Assembly: GCF_900143515.1 (NCBI RefSeq)
Contig: NZ_FSQT01000001.1
Coordinates: 620,001 to 684,000, forward strand
Source: Micromonospora cremea
GTDB taxonomy: Bacteria > Actinomycetota > Actinomycetes > Mycobacteriales > Micromonosporaceae
DNA length: 64,000 nucleotides
Direction of reading: 5' to 3'
This document shows, piece after piece, positions 41,909 to 50,785 of the stretch. The notes beneath the pieces were generated by a model, which saw only the letters and a list, made by a program, of their open reading frames with translations, was not told the DNA's origin and did no database searches. Every line of letters starts with the position of its first letter. Position 1 is the first letter of the stretch. A program made the translations under genes and the position numbers.

Positions 41909-42425
41909 CGGGAGACGAACACCATCAGCCGTGGACGTTGGTCCGCTGGTGGTGTTCGTCGTGTCTCCTGGCACCGCAGGGAGGGCGGCTGACGCCGGAG
42001 GGCGGATTGTGGTGGTGCCACTTCCCGCCGATGGGTCGTGTCCTTTCGCGCTCGTGGACTCGTTGATCGTGCCGGCACGGGTGGGGAGCCTGAGATGTCG
42101 GCATCCGGCGGGTTGCCGCAGGCTGCCCCACCCGTGAGACGTGCGCGAATCCGGGCCATCATGGACGGCAGGCAAAGGCCGTGCTGGGCCGCGCAGCGGA
42201 TTCATGGGACCGGCACAGCGGCCGGTGCGATCGAGAGCCGGCGGGACTCCGCCCGCATCAGCGGCAGGAAGGCCGCTCGGCGTCTCGGAGGTCGAGTTCA
42301 GCGATCCGACGGGAGGGCCGCGCTGGTTTACACGACGAGCGCCAGAGTAGCACCGGGCACTGACACGTCAACCCGCCGTGAAACTGCTGTCGGGCCAATC
42401 GGTCGCAGGCTTGGTTCGGCGCTGC

Positions 42426-42743
42426 CTATAGAGCGATGCAATTTTCGACCGATCGATGAACCGGACCGGTGTACTCAATGAGGCTGAAGCGGCGATGTCC
42501 ATCGGCGGCATGCACGGTGACGGCGACAGCACTCTCGTCTTCGAATCGCAGCGTGAAGACGGGGTCGAGGTCGCACAGGAATGCGAACGCGTCGCGGTCC
42601 TCGTTGCGGTCGCTGACCAGGTGACCGCGGGCCTCCCAGCCGGCGTCGGCGGCGGTAATCACGACGGCCACCTCGATGCTGACGAGCAGGGTGGATGAGT
42701 TCGCCCACCAGTCCAGCCAGCAGCGGCCCTCGACGCGGTCCAT
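42426..42743 (-). CDS. Small hypothetical protein (105 aa)
   Basis: 105 residues with regular beta-strand alternation (WWANSSTLLVSIEVAVVIT, GHLVSDRNEDRDAFAFLCDL, PVFTLRFEDESAVAVTVHAA, RRFSLIEYTG). Acidic, no signal peptide, cytoplasmic. Codon use fits a real gene (strong G/C third positions). I do not recognise a named family; similar small orphan proteins are common next to actinomycete mobile remnants. It is monocistronic, between the RepSA remnant and the exported-enzyme cluster. Confidence 0.55.
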   Translation of the reverse strand: MDRVEGRCWLDWWANSSTLLVSIEVAVVITAADAGWEARGHLVSDRNEDRDAFAFLCDLDPVFTLRFEDESAVAVTVHAADGHRRFSLIEYTGPVHRSVENCIAL

Positions 42744-43207
42744 GCCGTCATCCTTGCAGGGCGAGGCCGGGCCGGCTGCCGGCCGAGTGGGAGAACTCTC
42801 CTTACATCGATCAAGGCGGCCCGCTAACGGGCCGCACGCGCCGCCGCCAGGGCGCGCGCCGGCCGCTGCCGCTTGCGCTCTGCGGTCGCCGCGCCTGATG
42901 TGCCGGGCATTATCAGAGTGCCTGATGTAGACATCAATAATTGACTATTTACCCGTTGCATGGGACGTAATAGAGTCGGACCCGGGCCCGGTTCAAGAAT
43001 CTGGCTGCGCCAGGAAATGAGCCAAGCGCGGACGTCCGGCAGCACTCGAACTGCAGCTTTCGGAAATAGCTGACCGGGGCATCGACATCAGGCCGACCGA
43101 AATTCCGGCCAGATTGATGAATGACGTACGGATCAGGAGCCCAGGCTGGCGCTGTCGTCCGTCGGCTGTGGGGCGGCCCGATTACCTCCTATGGATGGGA
43201 GTTGTGG
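42744..43207. other. Intergenic region upstream of the FAD oxidoreductase
   Basis: About 460 bases. An A/T-rich patch at 42930-42976 (TTGACT at 42941, TAATAG at 42968) stands out in the GC-rich background and may contain a promoter, but the 21-base spacing is poor. No gene seen. Confidence 0.35.
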
Positions 43208-44881
43208 ATGAGTGACGTGTCCCGTCGGAAAGTGCTTCTGGGTGGCGCGGCGGCGCTGGGCGGCGCGGCCGGGATCGGCCTGAGCGCCGGCGCGCCAGCT
43301 CGCCCCGCCGCAGCCGGCCTGCCGGTGGGCGCACCGCAGCTCACCAGCTCGGGAGAAGCGGTCACGGTGACTCCGAGCGACGCCCGATATGCAGACATGG
43401 TCTACGGGAGCAATCGGCGGTGGACCGGCAGCCCGGAGTACATCCGGGTGGTGCAGAACACTCAGCAGGTGGTCGACGCGGTCCAGGACGCGGTACGAGC
43501 CCGCAAGCGCCTGTCGGTACGCAGCGGCGGGCACTGTTACGAGGACTTCGTCTACAACGCGGACGTGGAAGTCGTCATCGACCTGTCGGTCATGCGTGCC
43601 GTGTACTACGACGACGCGCGACGCGCATTTGTCGTCGAGGCCGGCGCGACGCTCTACGAGGTCTACCTGGAGCTGTATCGGTCCCAGGGTGTGACGATAC
43701 CGGGCGGGTCCTGTGGTTCGGTGGGCGCCGGCGGCCACATCTGCGGCGGCGGTTTCGGGCTGCTCTCCCGGCTGCACGGGCTGACCGTCGACCATGTGTA
43801 CGGGGTCGAAGTCGTGGTGGTGGACCAGCGCGGCCGGGCCCGTTCGGTGATCGCCACTTGGGACCAGGGTGATCCCAACCGCGACCTGTGGTGGGCGCAT
43901 ACCGGTGCCGGCGGGGGGAACTTCGGTATCGTCACCCGCTATTTCCTCCGCACCCCGGGCACTGAGAACCGGCCGCCGAGCGAGCAGTTGCCGAAGCCAC
44001 CGGGACAGGTGTACTCGCACTCCCTCTCCTGGGACTGGGCCGACATGACGGAGAGCAGGTTCCGTACGCTGCTGAAGAACTTCGGGACCTGGCACGAGGC
44101 CAACAGTTCCCCGGGCTCGCCCTATGCGGGACTGCACAGCTCGTTGGCGCTGAACACGGCGGCGAGCGGCGAGATCTCGATGTCTACTCAGATGGAGGCC
44201 AGCAGGCCGGGCGCGGCGCAGCGGCTGGAGGCGTTCATCAGTGCGGTCAGCGCGGGGTTGAGCGCGCCGCGACCGATGCGGGTCCGGGCCGGCGAGCAGG
44301 AGGCCAGGCCAGAGTTCTTCGTTCCGCAGGCGGTGCAGTGGTACCAGTCGATCAGATCTTCCGGCGGTGGGGGCAGTTGGACGCGACGCTCGGACTACAA
44401 GTCGACGTACATGCTCACCGGTTTCCCGGACGACCAGATCGCCACCATCTACCGACACCTGACCAACACCGAGAACAGCAGCGATCTGCTCCAGGTCAGC
44501 TCGTACGGCTGTCAGATTAACGCGGTGCAGGCGGGCGCGACCGCGGTGGCGCACCGCAACTCGATCCTGAAGCTGCAGTATCAGAACTATTGGAGCGATC
44601 CGGCAGAGGAGGCCGGTAAAGTCGCCTGGCTGCGCGATTTCTACCGCGACGTCTACCGCAGCACTGGCGGCGTTCCCGTCTTCAACGGGGTGACCGACGG
44701 GTGCTACGTCAACTACCCGGATGCCGATCTCAATGATCCACAGTGGAACACATCGGGCGTGCCGTGGCACGACCTCTACTACAAGGAGAACTACCCCAGG
44801 CTCCAGCAGGTGAAGCGGCGCTGGGACCCGACCAACACCTTCCGGCACACCCAGTCCGTACGCCTGCCGGGCGTCGCGTAG
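43208..44881 (+). CDS. Tat-exported bicovalent FAD oxidoreductase (BBE family)
   Basis: A 557-residue flavoprotein of the berberine-bridge/VAO superfamily. Tat signal 1-36 (SRRKVLLGGAAALGGAAG). FAD-binding domain with both covalent attachment residues: His109 in RSGGHCYED and Cys179 in GAGGHICGGGFG. The C-terminal BBE segment is intact (CYVNYPDADL, YYKENYPRLQQVKRRWDPTN). Relatives oxidise anomeric or other hydroxyls of sugars (glucooligosaccharide and chitooligosaccharide oxidases) or aclacinomycin-type substrates. ATG 43208 is chosen because the Tat motif follows directly. It heads a run of exported enzymes, suggesting extracellular sugar oxidation to a lactone or aldonic acid. Confidence 0.9.
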   Translation: MSDVSRRKVLLGGAAALGGAAGIGLSAGAPARPAAAGLPVGAPQLTSSGEAVTVTPSDARYADMVYGSNRRWTGSPEYIRVVQNTQQVVDAVQDAVRARKRLSVRSGGHCYEDFVYNADVEVVIDLSVMRAVYYDDARRAFVVEAGATLYEVYLELYRSQGVTIPGGSCGSVGAGGHICGGGFGLLSRLHGLTVDHVYGVEVVVVDQRGRARSVIATWDQGDPNRDLWWAHTGAGGGNFGIVTRYFLRTPGTENRPPSEQLPKPPGQVYSHSLSWDWADMTESRFRTLLKNFGTWHEANSSPGSPYAGLHSSLALNTAASGEISMSTQMEASRPGAAQRLEAFISAVSAGLSAPRPMRVRAGEQEARPEFFVPQAVQWYQSIRSSGGGGSWTRRSDYKSTYMLTGFPDDQIATIYRHLTNTENSSDLLQVSSYGCQINAVQAGATAVAHRNSILKLQYQNYWSDPAEEAGKVAWLRDFYRDVYRSTGGVPVFNGVTDGCYVNYPDADLNDPQWNTSGVPWHDLYYKENYPRLQQVKRRWDPTNTFRHTQSVRLPGVA

Positions 44882-44900
44882 AGCGCCAGGTGCCCGCGGC

Positions 44901-44943
44901 GGCCCGCCTTCACCGTCGTCTCGTCCAGCGGTGAGGGCGGGCC
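44901..44943 (+). terminator. 15-bp hairpin after the FAD oxidoreductase gene
   Basis: Arms 44901-44915 and 44929-44943 pair over 15 bp with one G-T pair and a 13-base loop, 19 bases after the stop. The oxidase gene is thus probably a separate transcript from the next genes. Confidence 0.65.
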
Positions 44944-45593
44944 CACCGCCGGCTTCCCCGGTCGGTACGGGTGATCGGCGTGCCCGTCCCGTTGCCTTCG
45001 CTCACGTCCTCAGTGACACCGCCAGCCGCCGTGGACAAACGGGAATGTCGCCGTGGATATGGCCGGGCGCGATGGCGTGACCATGCGAAGCGTGAGCGCC
45101 AACGGTGCCGCCCATCCGTCGTACCCATCCGCTCCCTTCATGGCGACCGGTGCGCCGACGACAGTAGGTGAGGTGTCGCGCCGTGAATAACGAAAATGGA
45201 ATGGACCCATCCAGGCAACTGATGAACGCCTGCCCGACGAGGTCGCGGCCGTCCGGTGGACCCTCACGCGCTGGGTGCGCAGACCCCCTACGGGGGGTGT
45301 TTCCGCAGTTCCCGGCCGTTTGCAGGGGCCGTGCGGGGGCGGGCAGGGTCGATGTCGATCACCCTTCGGAAACGATACGAGCCATTGATCAACGCAACTC
45401 AGCGTGTGGATCAGATTTGCTGATACTCGCATCAGGGAGATGCGCTTAACGCCTCGCCAAAGCCATCGTACGGTGGTCGCCAACCGCCGTCTCGATTGTC
45501 CGCTGCGGGCCCGCCGTGGAGGCGCCGCACAATTTCGGAGCCCCGCAGGAGCCGGCACAAGCATCCGCGTCCGCGCGATGGACTGGAGGAGCT
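44944..45593. other. Long intergenic region before the PLP-enzyme operon
   Basis: About 650 bases with no recognisable gene. A small inverted repeat CTGAT-ACTCGC-ATCAG at 45420-45435 lies in an A/T-richer stretch (45365-45435) about 160 bases upstream of the next start and could be an operator. Confidence 0.35.
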
Positions 45594-47192
45594 GTGAAAA
45601 AGGTAGGCACACTGAACCGACGTGAGTTGCTGAAACGCGGAGGCGTCGTGGGCGGCGTACTCGCCCTGAGTCCACTTCTGCAGGAAGTGGCAATGGCGGC
45701 CCCCACAATGGCGAGCGCGCCGGCAGGTGGCGACGGACTCCGCATTGGTAAGCGAATCTACGAGTCGATCGGCGTGCGTCCGATGATCAACGCTCGTGGC
45801 ACGTTCACCATCATCAGCGGATCCCTGATGCTGCCCGAGGTGCGGGACGCGATCGACGCGGCCGCGCGGCACTACGTACACCTGGACGAGCTGGCGGACG
45901 CGGTCGGCACCCGACTGGCGGAGCTGACCGGCGCGGAGTTCGGCCTGGTCAGCTCCGGCTGTTCGGCGGGGTTGACCCATGCGACCGCCGCCTGCGTCGC
46001 CGGCGGCAACCCCGACCTGCACGTTCGCATTCCCGACCTGGCGGGTTTCCAGAAGACCGAGGTGATCATCCCTCGGCACTCCCGCAACGTCTACGAGGCC
46101 GCGGTCAGCGCCGTCGGCGTACGCGTGGTCGAGGTGAACACCCGCGCCGAGCTCGAGGCGGCAATCGGGCCGCAGACCGCAATGGTCTACGTGATGGCCG
46201 GACCACGTGTGGACGACAGCGAACTCCACACCCGGGCGATCGCGGATATCACCGAGCCGCGCGGGGTGCCGCTCCTGGTGGACGCCGCCGCCGAGATCCT
46301 CACCATCCCCAACGTCCACCTGCGCAACGGCGCGACGCTCGTCGCGTACAGCGGTGGCAAGGCCATCCGGGGCCCGCAATCGGCCGGGCTGGTGCTCGGC
46401 CGCGAGGACCTGGTGCGCGCGGCCTGGGTGCACAGCGCCCCGCACCACGGCTTCGCCCGCGGCTTCAAGGTCGGCAAGGAGGAGGCCATCGGCATGCTGA
46501 TGGCCGTGGAGATGTGGGTACGGCGTGACCACGACGCCGAGTGGGCGCAATGGACGTCATGGCTCGAGCACATCGCCAGCCGGGTGGAAAAGGTCCGGGG
46601 CGTCACGACGAGGATCGTGCAGCCAACGGGCCTGTCCAATCGGACACCGTCGCTTCGGGTGCTCTGGAACGAGAAGGAGCTCCGCCTGTCCGGCAGTACC
46701 GCCGTCAGCGCGCTCGACGCCGGCGAACCCCGGATCGCCTGCAGCTCGACCAGCAGTGACGGACTGACCGGGGTTTCGATCACCCCGTACATGATGATGC
46801 CCGGCGATGAGCGGACGGTGGCGAACGAGCTCTACAAGCTGCTGAAGAACCCGCCACCCCAGCCGGAGACGCCGACGCTGCCGCCGGCGGTCGACCTCAC
46901 CGGTCGGTGGGAGGTCCAGATCGAGTACCTGGCCAGCTCGTCCACCCACGTCTTCGAGCTGACTCAGCAGGGCAACGAGGTCACCGGTACACACCAGGGC
47001 GAGTTCGTCTCGCGAACACTCTCCGGGACGATCAGCGACCGCCAGGTCCGGTTCCGCAGCAACTACCCGGAGTCGAACGGCGATGCCCTCAGCTTCACCT
47101 TCACCGGCACGGCCGGCGGCCAGGCGATGGCCGGCGCCCTCGACATGGGGGAGTACCTGGCCGCCAAGTGGTCCGCCAAACGACGTGGGTGA
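45594..47192 (+). CDS. Exported SelA/DgaE-like PLP-dependent enzyme with C-terminal beta-domain
   Basis: 532 residues. Twin-Arg-type signal about 1-36 (NRRELLKRGGVVGGVLALSP). PLP fold type I domain about 50-420 of the selenocysteine-synthase-like group that includes D-glucosaminate-6-phosphate ammonia-lyase DgaE: GVRPMINARGTFTIISGSLM, SGCSAGLTHATAACVAG, LLVDAAAEI and the probable PLP-binding Lys256 in YSGGKAIRGPQSAG. A C-terminal beta-barrel-like domain follows (DLTGRWEVQIEYLASSSTHV). GTG 45594 sits closely behind GGAGGA. Export of such a PLP enzyme is unusual. Its neighbours RidA and an EF_0837-type amidohydrolase match the dga pathway, so beta-elimination of an amino sugar acid is the best guess. 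Confidence 0.85.
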   Translation: MKKVGTLNRRELLKRGGVVGGVLALSPLLQEVAMAAPTMASAPAGGDGLRIGKRIYESIGVRPMINARGTFTIISGSLMLPEVRDAIDAAARHYVHLDELADAVGTRLAELTGAEFGLVSSGCSAGLTHATAACVAGGNPDLHVRIPDLAGFQKTEVIIPRHSRNVYEAAVSAVGVRVVEVNTRAELEAAIGPQTAMVYVMAGPRVDDSELHTRAIADITEPRGVPLLVDAAAEILTIPNVHLRNGATLVAYSGGKAIRGPQSAGLVLGREDLVRAAWVHSAPHHGFARGFKVGKEEAIGMLMAVEMWVRRDHDAEWAQWTSWLEHIASRVEKVRGVTTRIVQPTGLSNRTPSLRVLWNEKELRLSGSTAVSALDAGEPRIACSSTSSDGLTGVSITPYMMMPGDERTVANELYKLLKNPPPQPETPTLPPAVDLTGRWEVQIEYLASSSTHVFELTQQGNEVTGTHQGEFVSRTLSGTISDRQVRFRSNYPESNGDALSFTFTGTAGGQAMAGALDMGEYLAAKWSAKRRG

Positions 47193-47277
47193 CGGCGTTG
47201 CCGAGCGGCGCGGGCCAGTCAGTCCGTCACGCCATACACACAAATAGCACCGCACAAAATCAGCAAGAGGGAGGAAC

Positions 47278-47772
47278 ATGAGCGAGTCGACTAGGCGGGA
47301 GTTCATCCGCCGAGCTCCCGCAGTGGCCGCCGTGGCTGCCGTTGTACCGGGCGCCGTCGCCCTGGACCGACAGGACGACGACCACCGCAACAAGTGCAAG
47401 TGCAAGCCGCCAGTCAAGGAGGCCCACTGGCCAGGCGGGGAACCTCCGGAGAACCCGCTCTTCAGCCCGGTCGTCACCTTCGGGAACCTGGTGTTTCTCT
47501 CCGGTATCGGCGCCCACTTTGACGGTGACATCACCTCGCACACCGAGCACGTGCTCAACGAGCTCGAGCGCAACCTCGAAGCGGTCGGGTCGTCGATGGA
47601 AAAGGTGCTCAAGGTCAACGTGTACCTGAACAGTCTGGACGACTACGACGGCATGAACGCCGTCTACCTCGGTCGCTTCGGAAAGAGGCCCGGGGTGCGG
47701 ACCACCATCGCGGCTGCTGCGGGCATCCCAGGCGATTCCCTGGTCGAGATCGACTGCATCGCCGCCATCTGA
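47278..47772 (+). CDS. Tat-exported RidA family enamine/imine deaminase
   Basis: 164 residues: Tat signal 1-29 (TRREFIRRAPAVAAVAAVVPG) followed by a complete RidA/YjgF/UK114 domain. Family features are NLVFLSGIGAHFDGDITSHT, VLKVNVYLNSLDDYDGMNAVY, and the active-site Arg in RPGVRTTIAAAAG with Glu in LVEIDCIAAI. RidA proteins hydrolyse reactive enamines and imines released by PLP-dependent dehydratases. Its place 85 bases after the PLP enzyme, and the fact that both are exported, suggest that it finishes that enzyme's reaction outside the cytoplasm (inferred). GGGAGG lies five bases before the ATG. Confidence 0.9.
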   Translation: MSESTRREFIRRAPAVAAVAAVVPGAVALDRQDDDHRNKCKCKPPVKEAHWPGGEPPENPLFSPVVTFGNLVFLSGIGAHFDGDITSHTEHVLNELERNLEAVGSSMEKVLKVNVYLNSLDDYDGMNAVYLGRFGKRPGVRTTIAAAAGIPGDSLVEIDCIAAI

Positions 47773-47791
47773 CACATCCCATGGGGTCATT

Positions 47792-47824
47792 TCGGACGCC
47801 CGGTGAACCGCACCGGGCGTCCGA
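47792..47824 (+). terminator. 14-bp hairpin between ridA-like and amidohydrolase genes
   Basis: Perfect arms TCGGACGCCCGGTG (47792-47805) and CACCGGGCGTCCGA (47811-47824) with a 5-base loop. It either ends the PLP-enzyme/RidA transcript or attenuates read-through into the amidohydrolase gene. Confidence 0.7.
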
Positions 47825-47881
47825 TCAGCACCAGCGGCGAGAACGCGCCGCAGGTGCAACGTTCGGAGAAGGAGTCAGCTG

Positions 47882-49201
47882 ATGAAACTGAATTCATGGC
47901 GTCGGAAGGTCGCTCTGGCCGCCTCGGTCATCCTCCCGATGGGGTTGGTCGGGGCTGGGCAGGTCACCCAGGCGAGTGCGACACCGATCCAGCAGCCTGG
48001 CACGGCCGGCACCGCAGCCGAGCCCCGCTACGACCTCATCCTCGACAACGGTCACGTGATCGACCCCAAGAACAACATCGACGGTGTCCGGGACATCGCG
48101 GTGCGCGACGGACGCATCGTGGCCGTCGCCAAGTCTCTCAACCCGAAAGGCGCCGAGCAGGTCGTCAACGCCCGGGGCAAGTACGTCACGCCGGGCATCA
48201 TCGACATGCACGCCCATATGTTCGTCGGACCAGCCAACGACTACGCCGCCGGCTGGAACAGCGTCGCCCCGGACGGGTTCACGTTCCGGGCCGGTGTCAC
48301 CACCGCAGTGGACACCGGTTCCGCCGGCTGGGAGAACTTCGAGGAATTCAAGACGAACGTCATCGATCGATCGAAGACCCGGGTGCTTTCGTTCCTCAAC
48401 ATCGTCGGCAAGGGCATGGCCGGGGGAGAGCGGGAGCAGGATCTCGAGAACATGCAGGCGGGGCCGGCCGCCGAAGTAGCACTGCAAAACCCGGACCACA
48501 TCGTCGGCATCAAGACAGCGCACTACTCCGGTCCGGAGTGGGATCCGGTGCGCCGCTCGGTTCAAGCCGGCGAGATCGCCGATGTTCCGGTCATGGTCGA
48601 TTTTGGATCGGACTCGGAACAGCGCACCATCGAGCAGCTGCTGACCCAGGAGCTTAGGCCGGGTGACGTCTACACGCACGTGTATTCCGGCCTCCGTCGG
48701 GAGCTTGGCGACGACGGTCGCCTCAATCCTGCCCTGCATGCGGGTAGGGAGCGGGGAATCGTCTACGACGTCGGCCACGGCGGCGGAAGCTTCTCGTGGG
48801 ACGTGGCGGTTCAGGGCATGAAGGAAGACTTGCCGCCGGACACGATTTCCACGGACCTGCACATCACGTCGATGAACAGCGGCATGAAGGACATGGCGAA
48901 CGTGATGTCCAAGATGGTGACCCTCGGCATGTCGCTGGAAGACGTGGTGAAGGCGAGCACGTGGACGCCGGCACAGGTGATCCAGCGCCCCGATCTGGGG
49001 CACCTGTCGGTCGGGGCGCCTGCCGACGTCGCGGTGTTCAGCCTTGACCGGGGACGGTTCGGATTCGTCGACTCCTTCGGCTTCCGGCTGGATGGAAAAG
49101 AGAAGCTGACCGCTGAGCTGACCCTGCGGGAAGGCGACGTCGTCTGGGACCTCAACGGGATCGCTGCCACCGAGTGGAAGCCCGGCCGGGACCGGGACTA
49201 G
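47882..49201 (+). CDS. Exported amidohydrolase, EF_0837/AHA_3915-like deacetylase family
   Basis: 439 residues. N-terminal signal with SWRRKVALAASVILPMGLVG and a probable cleavage near ASATP (residue 33). Metal-dependent TIM-barrel amidohydrolase: DMHAHMF (HxH), GIKTAHYSG (Lys of the family), DVYTHVYSG, VYDVGHGGGSF and STDLHITSM (Asp near the C-terminus), with the beta-sandwich ends LILDNGHVIDP and GAPADVAVFSL. In Enterobacteria and Enterococcus, relatives sit with DgaE/DgaF and act on N-acetyl or amino acid/sugar-acid amides. Here it would deacylate an N-acetylamino sugar acid outside the cell (inferred). Confidence 0.87.
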   Translation: MKLNSWRRKVALAASVILPMGLVGAGQVTQASATPIQQPGTAGTAAEPRYDLILDNGHVIDPKNNIDGVRDIAVRDGRIVAVAKSLNPKGAEQVVNARGKYVTPGIIDMHAHMFVGPANDYAAGWNSVAPDGFTFRAGVTTAVDTGSAGWENFEEFKTNVIDRSKTRVLSFLNIVGKGMAGGEREQDLENMQAGPAAEVALQNPDHIVGIKTAHYSGPEWDPVRRSVQAGEIADVPVMVDFGSDSEQRTIEQLLTQELRPGDVYTHVYSGLRRELGDDGRLNPALHAGRERGIVYDVGHGGGSFSWDVAVQGMKEDLPPDTISTDLHITSMNSGMKDMANVMSKMVTLGMSLEDVVKASTWTPAQVIQRPDLGHLSVGAPADVAVFSLDRGRFGFVDSFGFRLDGKEKLTAELTLREGDVVWDLNGIAATEWKPGRDRD

Positions 49202-49212
49202 GTAACTGGTGT

Positions 49213-49250
49213 AGAACGATGGCCGCTACCAGCGTAGCGGTCATCGTTCT
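49213..49250 (+). terminator. 17-bp hairpin after the amidohydrolase gene
   Basis: Arms 49213-49229 and 49234-49250 pair over 17 bp with a single G-T pair and a CAGC loop, 12 bases after the stop and followed by a T-containing stretch. Confidence 0.8.
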
Positions 49251-49287
49251 CTATCTACTTCGAGTAGTTGCTGCGGCGCCGATGCCC

Positions 49288-49763
49288 CTATGTTTGGCAA
49301 GCCGTTCGGGGAAACTCGGTGGTGGGGTTGAGCTGTCGGATCAGGTTGTAGATTTCGCGGGCGACGTAGCGTTTGACGCAGCGGATGGTTTCGCGGCGGG
49401 TGAGGCCTTGGGCGGTGCGTCGGTCGAGGTAGTCGCGGGTGCGTCGGTCGCAGCGTGATCGGGTCAGGGCGATGCGGTGGGCGGCGTTGGCGCGGCGGTC
49501 GCCGCCGCGGTTGAGGCGACGTCGGCGGGTGCCCGAGGACGCCTCGATGGGGCTGACGCCGCAGAGGGCGGCGAAGGGATGCTTCGTTGTTCATCCGGTC
49601 GCGGTTGTCGCCGGCGGTGATGAGCAGGGCGGGCGGCGCTGTCGGGACCGACGCCTTTGCATTGCAGCAGGTGCGGGGCGTGGGCGTCGATGACCGCGGT
49701 GATCTGTAGTTCCAGTTCACGGGCTTCCCGGGTGAGGTTCTGGATGCGCCTGACCGCGGCCAC
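49288..49763 (-). pseudogene. IS110 family transposase, C-terminal remnant
   Basis: IS110 (transposase_20) motifs occur in order but in three frames: RRIQNLTREARELELQITAV and LLQCKGVGPDSAA, then ALLITAGDNRDRMNNEAS, then LCGVSPIEASSGTRRRRLNR, GGDRRANAAHRIALTRSRCD and REIYNLIRQLNPTTEFP with a stop at 49288-49290. At least two frameshifts and the lack of the N-terminal DEDD domain show that it is dead. Confidence 0.75.
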
Positions 49764-49783
49764 GCCCCCCGTAAATACGCGCC

Positions 49784-49921
49784 CGGGGTGAACGTGCCAA
49801 CGCGACCCTCAAAGGCTGGAAGATCCTGTCCAAGCTGCGCTGCTGCCCACGCCGAGCCACCGCGATCGTGCAGGCAATCCTCGTTCTGCACCACGTCGAG
49901 GCCAACCGCTACCCAGGATGA
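49784..49921 (+). pseudogene. IS5 family transposase, C-terminal fragment
   Basis: The frame reads RGERANATLKGWKILSKLRC, then CPRRATAIVQAILVLHHVEA and NRYPG, then TGA at 49919-49921. The ERxNAxLKxWxIL block with its catalytic Glu is the C-terminal end of IS5-type transposases. It is of the same kind as the N-terminal half at 28050-28517. The rest is absent here. Confidence 0.7.
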
Positions 49922-50118
49922 AAAGGGCTCAACGATTCGTTATTTACGCATCGGAAACGATGGATTAGGGCCGTCCCCAGTCAGTGAAACCCAGCAAACG
50001 CGAAGGCTTGCAGCGCGATCGCCCCTTCACCGCTGGAAGTTAAACTACTTATCGCCCGAGTGGGATTATCGCCGGGTACGGGTTGCCCTGGAGTGGCTCG
50101 GATACCAGGTGGCGACGG
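49922..50118. other. Short gap with IS-end debris
   Basis: About 200 bases between the IS5-type fragment and the aldolase stop. No gene or clear hairpin seen; it is probably the former right end of the insertion sequence. Confidence 0.3.
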
Positions 50119-50781
50119 TCAGCCGGCCGGCGCGCCGGGGGTGGGCTGCAGCGCCACCGCCTCGCGGGCCAGCGCCGTGACCGCTTCCCCGTCGCGTGTT
50201 CGGACCGCGGTGGCGGACGTCAACCAGGACCCGCCGACGCAGGCAACGTTGGGCAGTGCGAGCCAGTCGGGTGCCGTGGTCGCGGTGATGCCGCCGGTGG
50301 GGCAGAAGGTCAGGTGAGGGAGCGGCTGGGCGACCGACGCCAGGTAGGCGCGGCCGCCGCTCGCTGCCGCCGGGAAGAACTTGATCGTGGTGAGGCCGAG
50401 CTCGGCCAGTGTCATCATCTCGCTGACCGTGCCGGCACCGGGCAGGAAGGGCAGCCCGGAGTCGACCGCGGCCCGGGCGAGCCCCACGGTCGCGCCCGGG
50501 CTGACTAGGAACCGTGCGCCTGCCGCGACGGCCTCGTCCACCTGGTCGGCCGTGAGCACGGTGCCGGCGCCCACCACCATCTCGGGCACCTCGGCGGCCA
50601 CCGCCCGCAGCGCGGGAAGCGCGGCCGGCGTCCGGAGGGTGATCTCCATGGTCCGGACGCCGCCGCGCAGCAGGGCCCGCGCCAGGGTTGCGGCGTCGTC
50701 GGCGCGGTGCAGCACGACGACCGGGATGATCGGTCCGAGGCGGGCCAGTGCAGATGCGGTGAGGGACTCCGATTGCATCAT
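50119..50781 (-). CDS. 2-keto-3-deoxy-6-phosphogluconate (KDPG) aldolase
   Basis: A 220-residue class I aldolase of the KDPG/KHG family, cleaving 2-keto-3-deoxy-6-phospho sugar acids to pyruvate and a triose phosphate. Motifs: PVVVLHRADDA, VRTMEITLRTP (active-site Glu), VVGAGTVLT, the Schiff-base Lys in TIKFFPAAASGG, and CPTGGI. No signal peptide, so cytoplasmic. It is downstream of the cupin gene with a 4-base gap, read on the minus strand. It fits the kinase at 57744 as the final step of 2-keto-3-deoxy sugar acid breakdown. Confidence 0.92.
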   Translation of the reverse strand: MMQSESLTASALARLGPIIPVVVLHRADDAATLARALLRGGVRTMEITLRTPAALPALRAVAAEVPEMVVGAGTVLTADQVDEAVAAGARFLVSPGATVGLARAAVDSGLPFLPGAGTVSEMMTLAELGLTTIKFFPAAASGGRAYLASVAQPLPHLTFCPTGGITATTAPDWLALPNVACVGGSWLTSATAVRTRDGEAVTALAREAVALQPTPGAPAG

Positions 50782-50785
50782 CGCG

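Noticed and set aside
42038..42481. A 147-codon plus-strand frame after the Rep remnant
   Set aside because: No motif, no ribosome site and irregular composition; it overlaps the better-supported small minus-strand gene.
42941..42973. TTGACT...TAATAG as a promoter of the FAD oxidoreductase gene
   Set aside because: The spacing is 21 bases and it lies 235 bases from the start; too weak to annotate as a promoter.
43133..44848. A 571-codon minus-strand frame
   Set aside because: Shadow of the FAD oxidoreductase, which shows the complete bicovalent FAD motifs.
45010..45708. A 232-codon minus-strand frame before the PLP-enzyme operon
   Set aside because: It overlaps the real PLP-enzyme start, lacks motifs and has irregular composition.
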